The notes: a model not told the origin generated them from the letters alone. DNA of 64,000 nucleotides from DASCQC01 sp036012865 (GCA_036012865.1 DASCQC010000026.1:167529-231528), one strand, 5' to 3'; positions 37,652 through 47,365 are shown, numbered from the stretch's first letter. Program-made: numbers and translations.

Positions 37652-39226
37652 TTAACTGGTTTTTTTAGACGCCTGATTGTGTTCTGTTTTTACGTTATCC
37701 ACAACATCATTCAAACACTTGAATACCTTCAACCCATCAGTATCACCTGAAAGAACCAAGTTCATTGCGGTTGATTTTCTCCTTGCCGCATGACCTATAG
37801 AGAACAAACCCATTATAAAAATAACTTTCTGTGAAAGAGTTATGCTAGATGGTTTTTGATCATAAGAACTTTTTAATTGCTTTGCTGCAGGCTTCGGCTC
37901 CAAACCTAAATTTTCAAACATAGCATAATGATAGCCAAATTGTGATAGATTTATTTGCTGTTGTATCCATTCTTTTAGTGCATTTAAACGTGTACGGCTA
38001 TTATCACTCCATGAAGACTTATCAAAACTATCAGACATTACTCTTTTGAGTACAGAATCACGTCCTTTCCAAAGTGTAAAAATAAGTGATTCTTTCTCTT
38101 TTGTTAGATTATTCATATCCAGACTATCTAAAAATATCTGTAGCGCACATTTTAAAGATTTTTTGTTTACAGTGAATAAAATTCGGTTTGAAGCTTGCTC
38201 TGTCCAATAAAGATGAGCTTTCCCATGTTGAGATAATACACCATGAACCCTTTCAATGAAAGGTAATAGCCCATCATATTTCTCTTTAATATTCGAAACT
38301 AAATAGCGAAATGGTGTTAAATTTTGAAAGTCACAATCGCTTATGTTTTCTGATGGATTCACATCCCATATTTTGATGGATTGATCCTCAAGTCGTTGAT
38401 GGAAATCCCTTACATACTCAAAAACTTGTTGATTACAATTCAAAAGCATGCTCATTAGAGGGGTGTAACCATAGTTAATATTCCAGTACTTTGACAAATC
38501 AAGAATTGGTTTCGACAAAACATCAACCATCTTATATCCTAAACGCTCCTTTATATTATTAATTATTTTATCACCCACGTGTTTATGAAGTATTTCAAAA
38601 CTATGTAAGAAAAAATAAAAGGCTGAGTATCCTTTTTCATTTTCAGTGATCCACGGTTCTAAATGATTACCTCTCAATAATGAGTCATTAAAATAATCCA
38701 ACAGCGATTCTCCCAGTTCTCTATCATTTATTTCATTAGGGAACTCCCCATAATCAATCGGCACATGTAAAGTTAGAAAGATCAACGCCTTAAAACAATC
38801 CTCATAAGGCTGACCATTTTCACCAACAACCAGCCGATCTAACCTATTAATTATTCTAAAGAATTTTGAGCCTTCCTTATCATAAGATTTAAGAACAGAC
38901 TCATCATCTTTATCATCACTCATATATATCAACTTTCTAAAATTCTTTTGCCAAAAAATTTGCGCTTGAACCGGATATTTATTTTGAAAATTACGAAAAT
39001 AATGAGAAAAATGCTTTGAGCTTCCTACTGAAAGATCTTTCAATACCCATTCAAGATATTTTGTGTATATAGCCTGACTCTCTTGTTCTGTTTCGTCTGC
39101 TAATAATAAATCACAGATGTAATGCATATGTGTAACACTAAGAAATGTATTGTCAGCGGCTTTCTCAGTAAGTTCTTCGATAAAACCGTGCAGCGCTTCT
39201 TTTTGTACATCAGATAGTCTTGTCAT
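37652..39226 (-). CDS. Protein of unknown function, tandem paralogue A
   Basis: A 524-residue soluble-looking protein without signal peptide or membrane helix, and not of a family I recognise. It is mostly helical and ends in a lysine-rich tail. It is clearly paralogous to the next gene: shared segments include FWQ[KA]NFRKLI, DGLLPFIE[RK]VH, FTLWKG, and INLSQFGYHYAMF. A TPLM[SA]ML.NCN segment (about residue 255) looks faintly like an ankyrin-type helix pair, but no repeat register can be set. The features suit a secreted effector, though that is inference only. Confidence 0.8.
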   Translation of the reverse strand: MTRLSDVQKEALHGFIEELTEKAADNTFLSVTHMHYICDLLLADETEQESQAIYTKYLEWVLKDLSVGSSKHFSHYFRNFQNKYPVQAQIFWQKNFRKLIYMSDDKDDESVLKSYDKEGSKFFRIINRLDRLVVGENGQPYEDCFKALIFLTLHVPIDYGEFPNEINDRELGESLLDYFNDSLLRGNHLEPWITENEKGYSAFYFFLHSFEILHKHVGDKIINNIKERLGYKMVDVLSKPILDLSKYWNINYGYTPLMSMLLNCNQQVFEYVRDFHQRLEDQSIKIWDVNPSENISDCDFQNLTPFRYLVSNIKEKYDGLLPFIERVHGVLSQHGKAHLYWTEQASNRILFTVNKKSLKCALQIFLDSLDMNNLTKEKESLIFTLWKGRDSVLKRVMSDSFDKSSWSDNSRTRLNALKEWIQQQINLSQFGYHYAMFENLGLEPKPAAKQLKSSYDQKPSSITLSQKVIFIMGLFSIGHAARRKSTAMNLVLSGDTDGLKVFKCLNDVVDNVKTEHNQASKKTS

Positions 39227-39630
39227 CTACTCTTCCTTTTAATTTCATGGTACATTAAAATTTATCTTATTTAATAGTTTCTGTCAAATATACAGCATAA
39301 GGCACTGAATATACTCATTAAAACAACAAATAAACAATTGCATTCAACACAAACTCATCACCTTATAAAACAAGTTAACTTCTACTTCACCATGACTTCT
39401 TGAAGCCCGCCAGGATCACCAATAAATCATTTGGATACCCTTTTAATTTTAATTCATTAAATAAGTATTCGAGAACTTTTTAACCCAACTAACAACCTAA
39501 TTATCTGCTGATACTATAAGAGTAATCAAATCACATAACCCAACAGTTACAAGTCGGTTAAGGATATCTTAATCCATTTAATACACTGATATATTTTTCC
39601 TTCGGATGGTTTATAAACTTTGCTTGTACT
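39227..39630. other. Gene-free spacer between the tandem paralogues
   Basis: No coding sequence is supportable. The stretch holds the second copy of the 28-base downstream repeat (39472-39499) and otherwise AT-rich sequence. Any promoter for paralogue A must lie close to 39230-39300, but I see no convincing -35/-10 pair. Confidence 0.6.
39467..39499. repeat. Repeat copy 2 downstream of the 39.6 kb paralogue
   Basis: 39472-39499 is identical over 28 bases to 37465-37492. The matching position relative to the two gene ends shows that the duplication unit covered gene plus downstream flank, about 2 kb. Confidence 0.85.
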
Positions 39631-41274
39631 TTATCTACGCACATATCCAGGCATTTCTGATACCCTTGACGATTCAGAATCAGCTGTAAACATATTGTTC
39701 ATTTGATTTAATTTGAACTTTACAGCATTACCTGCACTGAATAAACCAATTTTATAAAGAATTTTTGGTGGAAAATACTTGGCGCTCTGGTGATCCTTAC
39801 AGCTTTTAAATATCTTTGACGAGGGAGCGACACCTAATCTATTAAACATAGCATAATGATATCCAAATTGTGATAGATTAATTTGCTGTTCTACCCATTC
39901 TTTTAGTTGATTTAAACGTGTACGACTATCGTCACGCCATGTAGATTTATTAAAACTATCAGACATTACTATTTTAAGTACTGAATTACTTCCTTTCCAT
40001 AGAGTAAAAACAAGTGATTCTTGCTCTGGTGTTAAATCCATTACATCTAAACTACTCAAAAAGTGTGTCAAGGGACATCTAATTTTCGGAAGGCATTGAA
40101 CAAAATCTAAAGTCCAATATTCAAAAGCTTTTTCTTTCACGGATAATAACTCATGCACTTTTTCAATAAAAGGCAACAATCCATCATAATTTTCCTCCAC
40201 ATTTTCAACCAGTTTAACTAGATGATATAATGGCGTTTCCCAACGAATTCTTTCATCACAGTGAGAATCTAGACTAGCTCTTACCGTTTGTTCAATGGGT
40301 ACATCCCATATCTTAATAGCTTGCTTACCAAGGACTTGATGAAAATCAATCACATGCTTAAAAATCATTGGATTACAATTCTTAAGCATGGCCATCAACG
40401 GGGTATGTGCCCAAAGACCATTATGTTCGTCATGACCAGCAAAATAATCCTCTAGATTTACTTTAGACAAAACATCAGCCATACCTTCTTTTAAATGATT
40501 TTTTATGTTTGTAATAGCCTTCTTAATATTTTTCTCGTCGAAGCCTTCAAGTTTTTCAAACTCCCGACAATAAAACCTAAAATTCAACAAGAAAAAATAA
40601 AAGGTTGAGTGACCATACTCATCTTCAGTAACCCAAAATGTAACATCATCTCCCTTCATTGATTTGATAAAATCATAGAAAACAAGTACTCGAAAACTTA
40701 CATTGTTGTCACTCCACTGAATTTCGTCTTCCGGTGGATGAAGTAATGTTTCTGTCAGAGATATCGTAGCCTTATAACAATCTTCATAATGAGAACCATC
40801 CTCTTTAGTATACAAATGATCTATGTTATTCATGATAGTTTTGAAGATATCTTTTTCAGCTTTATAAGCTGATTGACTTAAATTTGAGATATTAGTCAAT
40901 ACACAATCATCACTTTCTGTACTGCATTCAAGTATCAGCTTTCTAAAATTAGCCTGCCAAAACTTTTGAGCTCGATCAAAAAACTTATTCTGAAACTGAG
41001 CAAAATAATCAGGAAATGCCATTGAAAATCTTCCGGTAAGACCATCCTTTATATGTTCAAGATACTTTTCGTAAACGTCTGCTACAGTATCTTTTTTGGC
41101 TAATAATAATGAGATAATATATTTTGTATTTTGTTCATGACATATATTCTCAAACTCATCCTTAAGGTCATCATCAATAAGATAATCATTATTTAAAAAA
41201 AACCTATTAAATAGTTGTTTAAAAATATTTTCATGAAAAGAATTAATTTGATGTCGGTCGTTATCAGTTATCAT
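39631..41274 (-). CDS. Protein of unknown function, tandem paralogue B
   Basis: A 547-residue paralogue of the preceding minus-strand protein with the same layout: an N-terminal helical region, DGLLPFIEKVHELL in the middle, FTLWKGSNSVLKIVMSDSFNKS, then LNQLKEWVEQQINLSQFGYHYAMF near residue 470 and a tail (KILYKIGLFSAGNAVKFK). It carries small insertions relative to copy A, mainly in the N-terminal half, so the duplication is not very recent although the C-terminal third is well conserved. No signal peptide, cysteine pattern or nucleotide-binding motif is seen. Confidence 0.8.
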   Translation of the reverse strand: MITDNDRHQINSFHENIFKQLFNRFFLNNDYLIDDDLKDEFENICHEQNTKYIISLLLAKKDTVADVYEKYLEHIKDGLTGRFSMAFPDYFAQFQNKFFDRAQKFWQANFRKLILECSTESDDCVLTNISNLSQSAYKAEKDIFKTIMNNIDHLYTKEDGSHYEDCYKATISLTETLLHPPEDEIQWSDNNVSFRVLVFYDFIKSMKGDDVTFWVTEDEYGHSTFYFFLLNFRFYCREFEKLEGFDEKNIKKAITNIKNHLKEGMADVLSKVNLEDYFAGHDEHNGLWAHTPLMAMLKNCNPMIFKHVIDFHQVLGKQAIKIWDVPIEQTVRASLDSHCDERIRWETPLYHLVKLVENVEENYDGLLPFIEKVHELLSVKEKAFEYWTLDFVQCLPKIRCPLTHFLSSLDVMDLTPEQESLVFTLWKGSNSVLKIVMSDSFNKSTWRDDSRTRLNQLKEWVEQQINLSQFGYHYAMFNRLGVAPSSKIFKSCKDHQSAKYFPPKILYKIGLFSAGNAVKFKLNQMNNMFTADSESSRVSEMPGYVRR

Positions 41275-41459
41275 GTAGTTCAGTCCAATGTCATTTTAAC
41301 CAATACCTTAGCAGGTCCAACAATCACTAACAACCCACTGATCAACCTCTTCATTTCTGATATTATGTTTAGCAAGACACTCATACAATTCTCAAATTAT
41401 ATTAATTATACTTACGATATTTTCTTTTAGATTGATCATAGTCCTCATGGATGAATTAT

Positions 41460-42590
41460 TTATCTCTTAAGTTTAGCAAACTTTCGAATAGCAATGTCAT
41501 CCGCATAAACACTTAATGTCGCTGCAATAACTTTATCTAAAGAAAACAAACTAACCGCTCGCTCTCTGGCTTTGAGGGTTAACGACTTATAGAGATCAGA
41601 ATCTTGAGCTAATGTTTGAAAAGCATTCACCAAGGCAAGACTGTTTTTGACAGGTACCAGTAAGCCTGTTTTCATATCTTCAATGGTTTCATTACAACCC
41701 GCTACATCACAAGTAACAACGGCACAACCCACCGCCATAGCTTCAAGCAATGCTTTGGAAATACCTTCTCTATAAGAAGGCAAACAAACAACATGGCACT
41801 CATCATAAACTGCCTGCATGCTTTCTTGATACCCTCTCCACTCTACCCAACCTTCGCTCTGCCAATGCAGCAGCTGGGCTTCATCAATGGCATCGACTGC
41901 AGATTGATCTAACCCACCCACTAAAATACACTTGATTTTAGAACCTGATTTTTTAAGCACTTTAGCAGCCTCAACAAACTCCTTAATACCTTTACTCCAA
42001 ACCATTCTTGCTGGCAACATAATATTAAAAGACTGACTAGATCTTCGTTTCTTGAAGGTCAGTTTATTCACATCCACCCCAGCTCCTGGAATCAGTGCCT
42101 GCTGATGTTCTTGAAGAGACAACCATTCGGTAACTATTCGTTGATCTGTTCTATTTTGAAAGATAAATGTTTGCTGAGGATGTCGACAGCCTAGTTTATA
42201 TAAAATATAAGCCAGTCTTTGTTTGAGAGGACTTAACATTAAGTTGCCCATACCGGTCACTGCATTAATCACTCGAGGTATTTTTAGCCATCGCGCAACA
42301 CAAGTGCCATAGATCATTGGCTTGATGGTGACATGATGTAATATGTCCGGCTTATACGATTGATAAAGCTTATACAATGCATAAAAAGATTGCAGTTCTT
42401 TAACGGGTGATGACCAACCACGAGTTAGTGGAACAGAATAAACGTTCAAACCTTGAGGCAAATCCTCTTGATCAACATCCAATGGACCTGCAATTGCAAC
42501 CTGATAACCTTTGGCCTTAGCAGCCATTGCAAGCTCTTGTCGATGGGATAAAAAGAACTTAATCGAGTTCGTTACAAACAGAAGTTTCAT
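41460..42590 (-). CDS. Glycosyltransferase family 4 (GT-B fold)
   Basis: A 376-residue GT-B enzyme. The N-terminal KLLFVTNSIKFFLSHRQELA and the C-terminal LPSYREGISKALLEAMAVGCAVV...GLLVP (the EX7E-like nucleotide-sugar motif) are standard for GT4 retaining transferases of lipopolysaccharide or capsule pathways. The middle PARMVWSKGIKEFVEAA marks the start of the donor-binding domain. Substrates are not predictable. Its start lies inside the end of radA (32-base overlap), so the two are co-transcribed although functionally unrelated. Confidence 0.9.
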   Translation of the reverse strand: MKLLFVTNSIKFFLSHRQELAMAAKAKGYQVAIAGPLDVDQEDLPQGLNVYSVPLTRGWSSPVKELQSFYALYKLYQSYKPDILHHVTIKPMIYGTCVARWLKIPRVINAVTGMGNLMLSPLKQRLAYILYKLGCRHPQQTFIFQNRTDQRIVTEWLSLQEHQQALIPGAGVDVNKLTFKKRRSSQSFNIMLPARMVWSKGIKEFVEAAKVLKKSGSKIKCILVGGLDQSAVDAIDEAQLLHWQSEGWVEWRGYQESMQAVYDECHVVCLPSYREGISKALLEAMAVGCAVVTCDVAGCNETIEDMKTGLLVPVKNSLALVNAFQTLAQDSDLYKSLTLKARERAVSLFSLDKVIAATLSVYADDIAIRKFAKLKR

Positions 42591-43959
42591 TCGAAGACAC
42601 CTTGGTAATAATACCTGGAAGCTGACGGATATGATCCACTTTAACTGTTTTGATAGCAGGGTCTATTTTAGATTTCTGAACACCTGTGGTAAAAACACAA
42701 TCAAATCCTTGTTTTTTAGCTTCTTTAATTCTTTCAAGCCCATAACTTACTGGCCTAAATTCTCCCCCAAGCCCCAATTCTGCGAACCAAACCCAATCAT
42801 TGGGCAAGGTTATTTGAAAATGATTCGATAAAATGGCTGCACAAATAGCCAAATCAATGGCGGTTTCTGATATTTTAACCCCACCCACAACATTGACATA
42901 GACATCAAATTTATGCCATTTAATGTTCAAATACTTCTGCATCACTGCCAGAATCATATTCAAGCGATGAGCATCACTTCCCAATAGCAGCCTCCTCGGC
43001 TGTTCAGCATGCGAGGCACTCACCAGAGCCTGAATCTCAACCAACATAGGCCGCGAACCTTCCCAGGTTGAAACAATCACACTTCCTGGCTGCATGGACT
43101 GCTGATTTAAGAATATTTTAGAAGGATTTTTTACTTCCTTGAGGCCTTTTTGATCCATGTAAAAGATACCCAGCTCATGAACAGGACCGTATCGATTCTT
43201 GATAGAGCGTATCATTCGCAACCTAGAACTTGCATTAGATTCAAAATAAAGCACGGTATCAACCATGTGTTCAAGAACTCTAGGGCCAGCCAAAACACCT
43301 TCTTTTGTCACATGCCCTATCATCACAATAGTTGTGCCCTTAGATTTGGCATACCTCACTAACTGTTGGGCAGACTCTCTTACCTGACTTACACTGCCAG
43401 GAGATGAATCATTTTCGCTGGTCATTAACGTTTGAATCGAATCTATGACCACCATGAAAGGCTGAATATCATCCATCACCTCACAAATTCTCTCAACATC
43501 TGTCTCAGATAGCATGTGACATTCATTCAGGCTTAAATCTAATCTAGTGGCTCTTGAACCAATTTGTTCTAATGACTCTTCACCCGTTACGTACAAAACA
43601 GAGTCATTTTTCACCAGATGCGCTGCACACTGCAACACAATGGTAGACTTACCTATCCCTGGATCACCTCCAAGCAAGACCACTGAACCAGGTACAAGCC
43701 CCCCTCCTAATACCTGATCAAGTTCTGACATCCCTGAAGATTTGCGCAATAATTCAGATTCTTTGACATCTTTCAACCTGACTGGAGCTGAAGTACTCTG
43801 GTTTGCATAACCCTGATAACGGGATTTAGAAGATAGCTTAGCCGGCTTAAAAACAACCAGTGCATTCCACTCTTTGCATTTTGGACACTGCCCTGCCCAT
43901 TGAGTCTGTTGATACCCGCATTGATTGCAAACAAACATTTGTGATGATTTTTTAGCCAT
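42559..43959 (-). CDS. radA: DNA repair protein RadA (Sms), branch-migration ATPase
   Basis: RadA is a RecA-like helicase that extends recombination intermediates. The 466-residue protein has a C4 zinc finger (Cys 11, 14, 25, 28), Walker A GGDPGIGKST at 97-106, and a C-terminal Lon-protease-like domain. The RadA-specific KNRFG motif reads KNRYG at 254-258, a conservative change at a position important for branch migration in characterised RadA. Length matches E. coli RadA (460). The downstream glycosyltransferase overlaps it by 32 bases. Confidence 0.96.
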   Translation of the reverse strand: MAKKSSQMFVCNQCGYQQTQWAGQCPKCKEWNALVVFKPAKLSSKSRYQGYANQSTSAPVRLKDVKESELLRKSSGMSELDQVLGGGLVPGSVVLLGGDPGIGKSTIVLQCAAHLVKNDSVLYVTGEESLEQIGSRATRLDLSLNECHMLSETDVERICEVMDDIQPFMVVIDSIQTLMTSENDSSPGSVSQVRESAQQLVRYAKSKGTTIVMIGHVTKEGVLAGPRVLEHMVDTVLYFESNASSRLRMIRSIKNRYGPVHELGIFYMDQKGLKEVKNPSKIFLNQQSMQPGSVIVSTWEGSRPMLVEIQALVSASHAEQPRRLLLGSDAHRLNMILAVMQKYLNIKWHKFDVYVNVVGGVKISETAIDLAICAAILSNHFQITLPNDWVWFAELGLGGEFRPVSYGLERIKEAKKQGFDCVFTTGVQKSKIDPAIKTVKVDHIRQLPGIITKVSSNETSVCNELD

Positions 43960-44199
43960 AATTTAGAATATCAAAAAGAAGATAGTATTTCCATCAATGA
44001 ACCTATCTAACACTTAGATTGATCTTGACTCACAGAAAATCAATAAACTCATTAAACATTGATTTTAACCTGCTTACTAGATTAGGACATACCGTTCATG
44101 ATGGAAAAAAGCCCGAAACAAATACGCTAACAAAACAACTCAAAACATTGCTTTACATTGCTTTTTGCTATACCCTAGTCGATATATTCAAGGTAAACC

Positions 44200-44622
44200 A
44201 TGACCCCCCATACTAAATTCCAATGTAAATTAGTCGAAGCCAAGTTTGATCAATACCCTCAAAAGATCAAAGAAAAACTTCTTTTTTTAAGAGAGCTGAT
44301 CTTCAATACATCCTCAGAATTCAAAGAAATCGGAACCCTTCAAGAAACACTCAAATGGAATGAACCCGCCTACCTTCCCTTGAAAGCAAACATTGGCAGC
44401 ACTGTTAGAATCGACTGGAAAAGCTCAACACCTCATTCCTATTACATGTATTTTAATTGCAAAACATCCCTAATCAATGACTTTAAAGAAATGTACACTG
44501 ATCTCTTTATGTATGAAGGTAATAGAAGCATTAGATTTCACATCAACGACCCTATTCCTATAGATGAGTTATCTGATTGTATTGCTCGATCTCTAACATA
44601 TCACTTATCAAAAATATGTTGA
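44200..44622 (+). CDS. DUF1801 domain protein
   Basis: A 140-residue cytoplasmic protein with the DUF1801 pattern: KIKEKLLFLRELIF..., then ETLKWNEPAYL, R-DWK, YYMYFNCKTSL and a C-terminal helix. Members (YdhG-like) adopt a small alpha/beta fold; function is unknown. The ATG directly follows AAACC with little ribosome-binding site. It stands alone on the plus strand between radA and the Sel1 gene. Confidence 0.75.
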   Translation: MTPHTKFQCKLVEAKFDQYPQKIKEKLLFLRELIFNTSSEFKEIGTLQETLKWNEPAYLPLKANIGSTVRIDWKSSTPHSYYMYFNCKTSLINDFKEMYTDLFMYEGNRSIRFHINDPIPIDELSDCIARSLTYHLSKIC

Positions 44623-45085
44623 GCATCTAATCTATCAGCAATATACAAACTCAAAATGCTTTTACAATTTACTTTCCCTCTTTTGCTCTGTTTAATTATA
44701 TAACTGACAGGGTCATCGATATGGATTATCAACTTATCAAATGAAATGTTATTTAGCTGACGACAATGTATTGACGATTACATATGATTTAAGGAAGATT
44801 AACCAGCCAACTTGAATACAAGTACGTAAGAACTTTTTATACATGTACTTTTTGATCATTGTCATGCTCTGGTAGTTAAGTGCTTTTAAGCTTTTAGTAT
44901 TTTCTTTTCAACAAGGTGGGGAATCTCTAAGTGGTGAATGTGCTATAGGCATCCAGCCGATAAAAACAAGGTTAATTAGCAGCTTCATAAATATGATATC
45001 ATAAAAAAGAAGAAATGAGCTTGAAACCAATTATGGGCTCATAATCAAATCACTACATCGTGGATTTTTTGATGTTATTTGTTAT
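44623..45085. other. Gene-free stretch before the Sel1 gene
   Basis: About 460 AT-rich bases with no supportable ORF. I see no RNA gene or repeat family here. It ends in the promoter of the Sel1-repeat gene. Confidence 0.6.
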
Positions 45086-45115
45086 TTGACATTAGTATAA
45101 ATTAGAAGTTATATT
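45086..45115 (+). promoter_or_regulatory. Promoter of the Sel1-repeat gene
   Basis: A consensus TTGACA at 45086-45091 is followed after 18 bases by TATATT at 45110-45115. The predicted transcript start is only about 10-12 bases before the ATG at 45133, leaving a very short leader with a weak AAAG in place of a Shine-Dalgarno sequence. Confidence 0.6.
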
Positions 45116-45132
45116 ATTGTTTAATCAAAGAA

Positions 45133-47250
45133 ATGGCAAAACCCATGATAAACAACCAAAATGTTCAAGAATTACAAGCAGCTGCCGATCAAGGGGATGC
45201 TGATGCACAATGTACTCTGGGAGTGATGTACCATCAAGGGCAAGGAGTGCCTCAAAGTTATGAAAAAGCCTTTCAATGGTACAAAAAATCCGCCAATCAA
45301 GGACATGCCGGAGCACAACATAATTTAGGGTATATGTACGATAAAGGACAAGGAGTGACTCAAAGCTATAAACAAGCCTTTGATTGGCGTAACAAATCCG
45401 CCAACCAAGGGCTTGCTGATGCACAATATAATCTAGGGGTGATGTATGAAAAGGGACAAGGAGTGGCTCAAAGCTATGAACAAGCCTTTCAATGGTACAA
45501 AAAATCCGCCAATCAAGGGATTTCTGGTGCACAATGTAATCTAGGGGTGATGTATGAAAAGGGACAAGGAGTGGCTCAAAGCTATGAACAAGCCTTTCAA
45601 TGGTACAAAAAATCCGCCAATCAAGGGAGTGCTAATGCACAATCTAATCTGGGAGGAATGTACTATCAAGGCAAAGGAGTGCCTCAAAGCTATAAAAAAG
45701 CCTTTGATTGGTACGAAAAATCCGCCAATCAAGGATTTGCCGCAGCACAACAATCTCTAGGGTTGATGTACGATAAAGGACAAGAAGTGACTCAAAACTA
45801 TAAAAAAGCCTTTGATTGGTACGAAAAATCCGCCAATCAAGGGAGTGCTGATGCACAATCTAATCTGGGAAGAATGTACCATCAAGGACAAGGAGTGACT
45901 CAAAGCTATGAAAAAGCCATTTACTGGTACAACCTTGCAGCCAAGAAAGGATTTGCCGAAGCACAATATAATCTGGGATTGATGCACAATCAAGGCAAAG
46001 GAGTGCCTCAAAGCTATAAAAAAGCCTTTGATTGGTACGAAAAATCCGCCAATCAAGGATTTGCCGCAGCACAATGTAATCTGGGAGGGATGCACAATCA
46101 AGGCAAAGGAGTGCCTCAAAGCTATAAAAAAGCCTTTGATTGGTACGAAAAATCCGCCAATCAAGGGAGTGCTGATGCACAATCTAATCTGGGAAGAATG
46201 TACTATCAAGGCAAAGGAGTGCCTCAAAGCTATAAAAAAGCCTTTGATTGGTATGAAAAATCCGCCAATCAAGGGGTTGATCAAGCACAATATAATCTAG
46301 GGGTGATGTATGAAAAGGGACAAGGAGTGGCTCAAAGCTATGAACAAGCCTTTCAATGGTACAAAAAATCCGCCAATCAAGGGAGTGCTAATGCACAATA
46401 TAATCTGGGAGGAATGTACTATCAAGGCAAAGGAGTGCCTCAAAGCTATAAAAAAGCCTTTGATTGGTACGAAAAATCCGCCAATCAAGGGAGTGCTGAT
46501 GCACAATCTAATCTGGGAGGAATGTACTATCTAGGCAAAGGAGTGCCTCAAAGCTATAAAAAAGCCTTTGATTGGTATGAAAAATCCGCCAATCAAGGGG
46601 TTGATCAAGCACAATATAATCTGGGAATGATGTACCATCAAGGACAAGGCGTGGGTAAAGATAACCAACAAGCTATTTACTGGTTTACAAAAGCTAAAAA
46701 TCAAGGAATTGATCGAGCAAAAAATTATCTGGAAATGATGTTCGATGAAGGACAAGGAGTGGATCAAAACTATGAACAAGCCTTTCACGGGCAAGCACAA
46801 GCTGAAAATCAAAGGCTTGCTGAAGAGCAATTCAATTTAGGGTTGACGTACTATAGTGGGAAAGGAGTAGATCAAAACTATGAACAAGCCCATCATTTGT
46901 TCATGTTAGCTGCGAAAAAACAAAATAGAGAAGCGCAGTATTATTTAGGAGTAATGAACGAATACGGTCAAGGAATGAATAATAAAAACCATAAACAAGC
47001 TATTGACTGGTACAGAAAAGCAGCAGAAAACGGACTTATTAAAGCAAACGATGCTTTAGAAATGCTAGATAATAATTGTTCGTTAGTAACAGGCTGGGTG
47101 TATCGAAAGAATGAACAAAGACTAGATGCTGTCCCCGAAGGCCCCACTTCATCACCCAGTACTTTATTTTTTAATGGCAGATCAGATACGCAACAAAAAG
47201 ATAATAACGGAAAAACTTTGGGGAATAAGCGTGGTAAAATGGTAGGATAG
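45133..47250 (+). CDS. Sel1-like repeat protein
   Basis: A 705-residue protein made of about 17 Sel1 (TPR-like) repeats of 36 residues with consensus A-Q-x-N-L-G-x-M-Y-x-x-G-x-G-V-x-Q-S-Y-x-x-A, followed by a non-repeat tail of about 70 residues (VTGWVYRKNEQR..., TLFFNGRSD). No signal peptide is present (MAKPMINNQNVQEL). Sel1 proteins are scaffolds for protein-protein contacts; in Legionella several affect host interaction (LpnE, EnhC), so a role at the host interface is possible but unproven. The repeats are nearly identical at DNA level, implying recent expansion, and a degraded further repeat follows the stop codon. Confidence 0.93.
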   Translation: MAKPMINNQNVQELQAAADQGDADAQCTLGVMYHQGQGVPQSYEKAFQWYKKSANQGHAGAQHNLGYMYDKGQGVTQSYKQAFDWRNKSANQGLADAQYNLGVMYEKGQGVAQSYEQAFQWYKKSANQGISGAQCNLGVMYEKGQGVAQSYEQAFQWYKKSANQGSANAQSNLGGMYYQGKGVPQSYKKAFDWYEKSANQGFAAAQQSLGLMYDKGQEVTQNYKKAFDWYEKSANQGSADAQSNLGRMYHQGQGVTQSYEKAIYWYNLAAKKGFAEAQYNLGLMHNQGKGVPQSYKKAFDWYEKSANQGFAAAQCNLGGMHNQGKGVPQSYKKAFDWYEKSANQGSADAQSNLGRMYYQGKGVPQSYKKAFDWYEKSANQGVDQAQYNLGVMYEKGQGVAQSYEQAFQWYKKSANQGSANAQYNLGGMYYQGKGVPQSYKKAFDWYEKSANQGSADAQSNLGGMYYLGKGVPQSYKKAFDWYEKSANQGVDQAQYNLGMMYHQGQGVGKDNQQAIYWFTKAKNQGIDRAKNYLEMMFDEGQGVDQNYEQAFHGQAQAENQRLAEEQFNLGLTYYSGKGVDQNYEQAHHLFMLAAKKQNREAQYYLGVMNEYGQGMNNKNHKQAIDWYRKAAENGLIKANDALEMLDNNCSLVTGWVYRKNEQRLDAVPEGPTSSPSTLFFNGRSDTQQKDNNGKTLGNKRGKMVG
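45200..46640 (+). repeat. 108-base tandem repeat array encoding Sel1 repeats
   Basis: The DNA repeats with a 108-base period. Two main variants alternate: one encodes EKGQGVAQSYEQAFQWYKKS (near 45439, 45547, 46303) and one encodes QGKGVPQSYKKAFDWYEKS (near 45667, 45990, 46098, 46206, 46422, 46530). Copies within a variant are almost identical, indicating unequal crossing-over or slippage. The array produces long spurious open frames on both other phases and the opposite strand. Confidence 0.9.
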
Positions 47251-47365
47251 TGTTGCATTACAAAGAATAACGCAAGGAGCCAATACTCAAGTGCAGTGTC
47301 ATCTGGATTTCATACATGGCTATCAAGAAGAAGTCAATCAAAACTACGGACAAGCGGTTCTTTAG
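47246..47365 (+). pseudogene. Degraded Sel1 repeat downstream of the intact gene
   Basis: In another frame than the Sel1 gene, the stretch ending at a TAG at 47363-47365 reads TQVQCHLDFIHGYQ then EVNQNYGQAVL, recognisably an eroded Sel1 repeat. It suggests that the original gene, or a second Sel1 gene, once continued here and was cut off by a frameshift or deletion. Confidence 0.65.

Noticed and set aside
45200..46640. CRISPR-like array
   Set aside because: The units are contiguous 108-base coding repeats without unique spacers of constant length.
45125..47258. Many long open frames on both strands of the Sel1 gene
   Set aside because: They follow the 108-base period of the repeats in other phases and encode repeated low-complexity peptides; they are shadows of the Sel1 coding frame.
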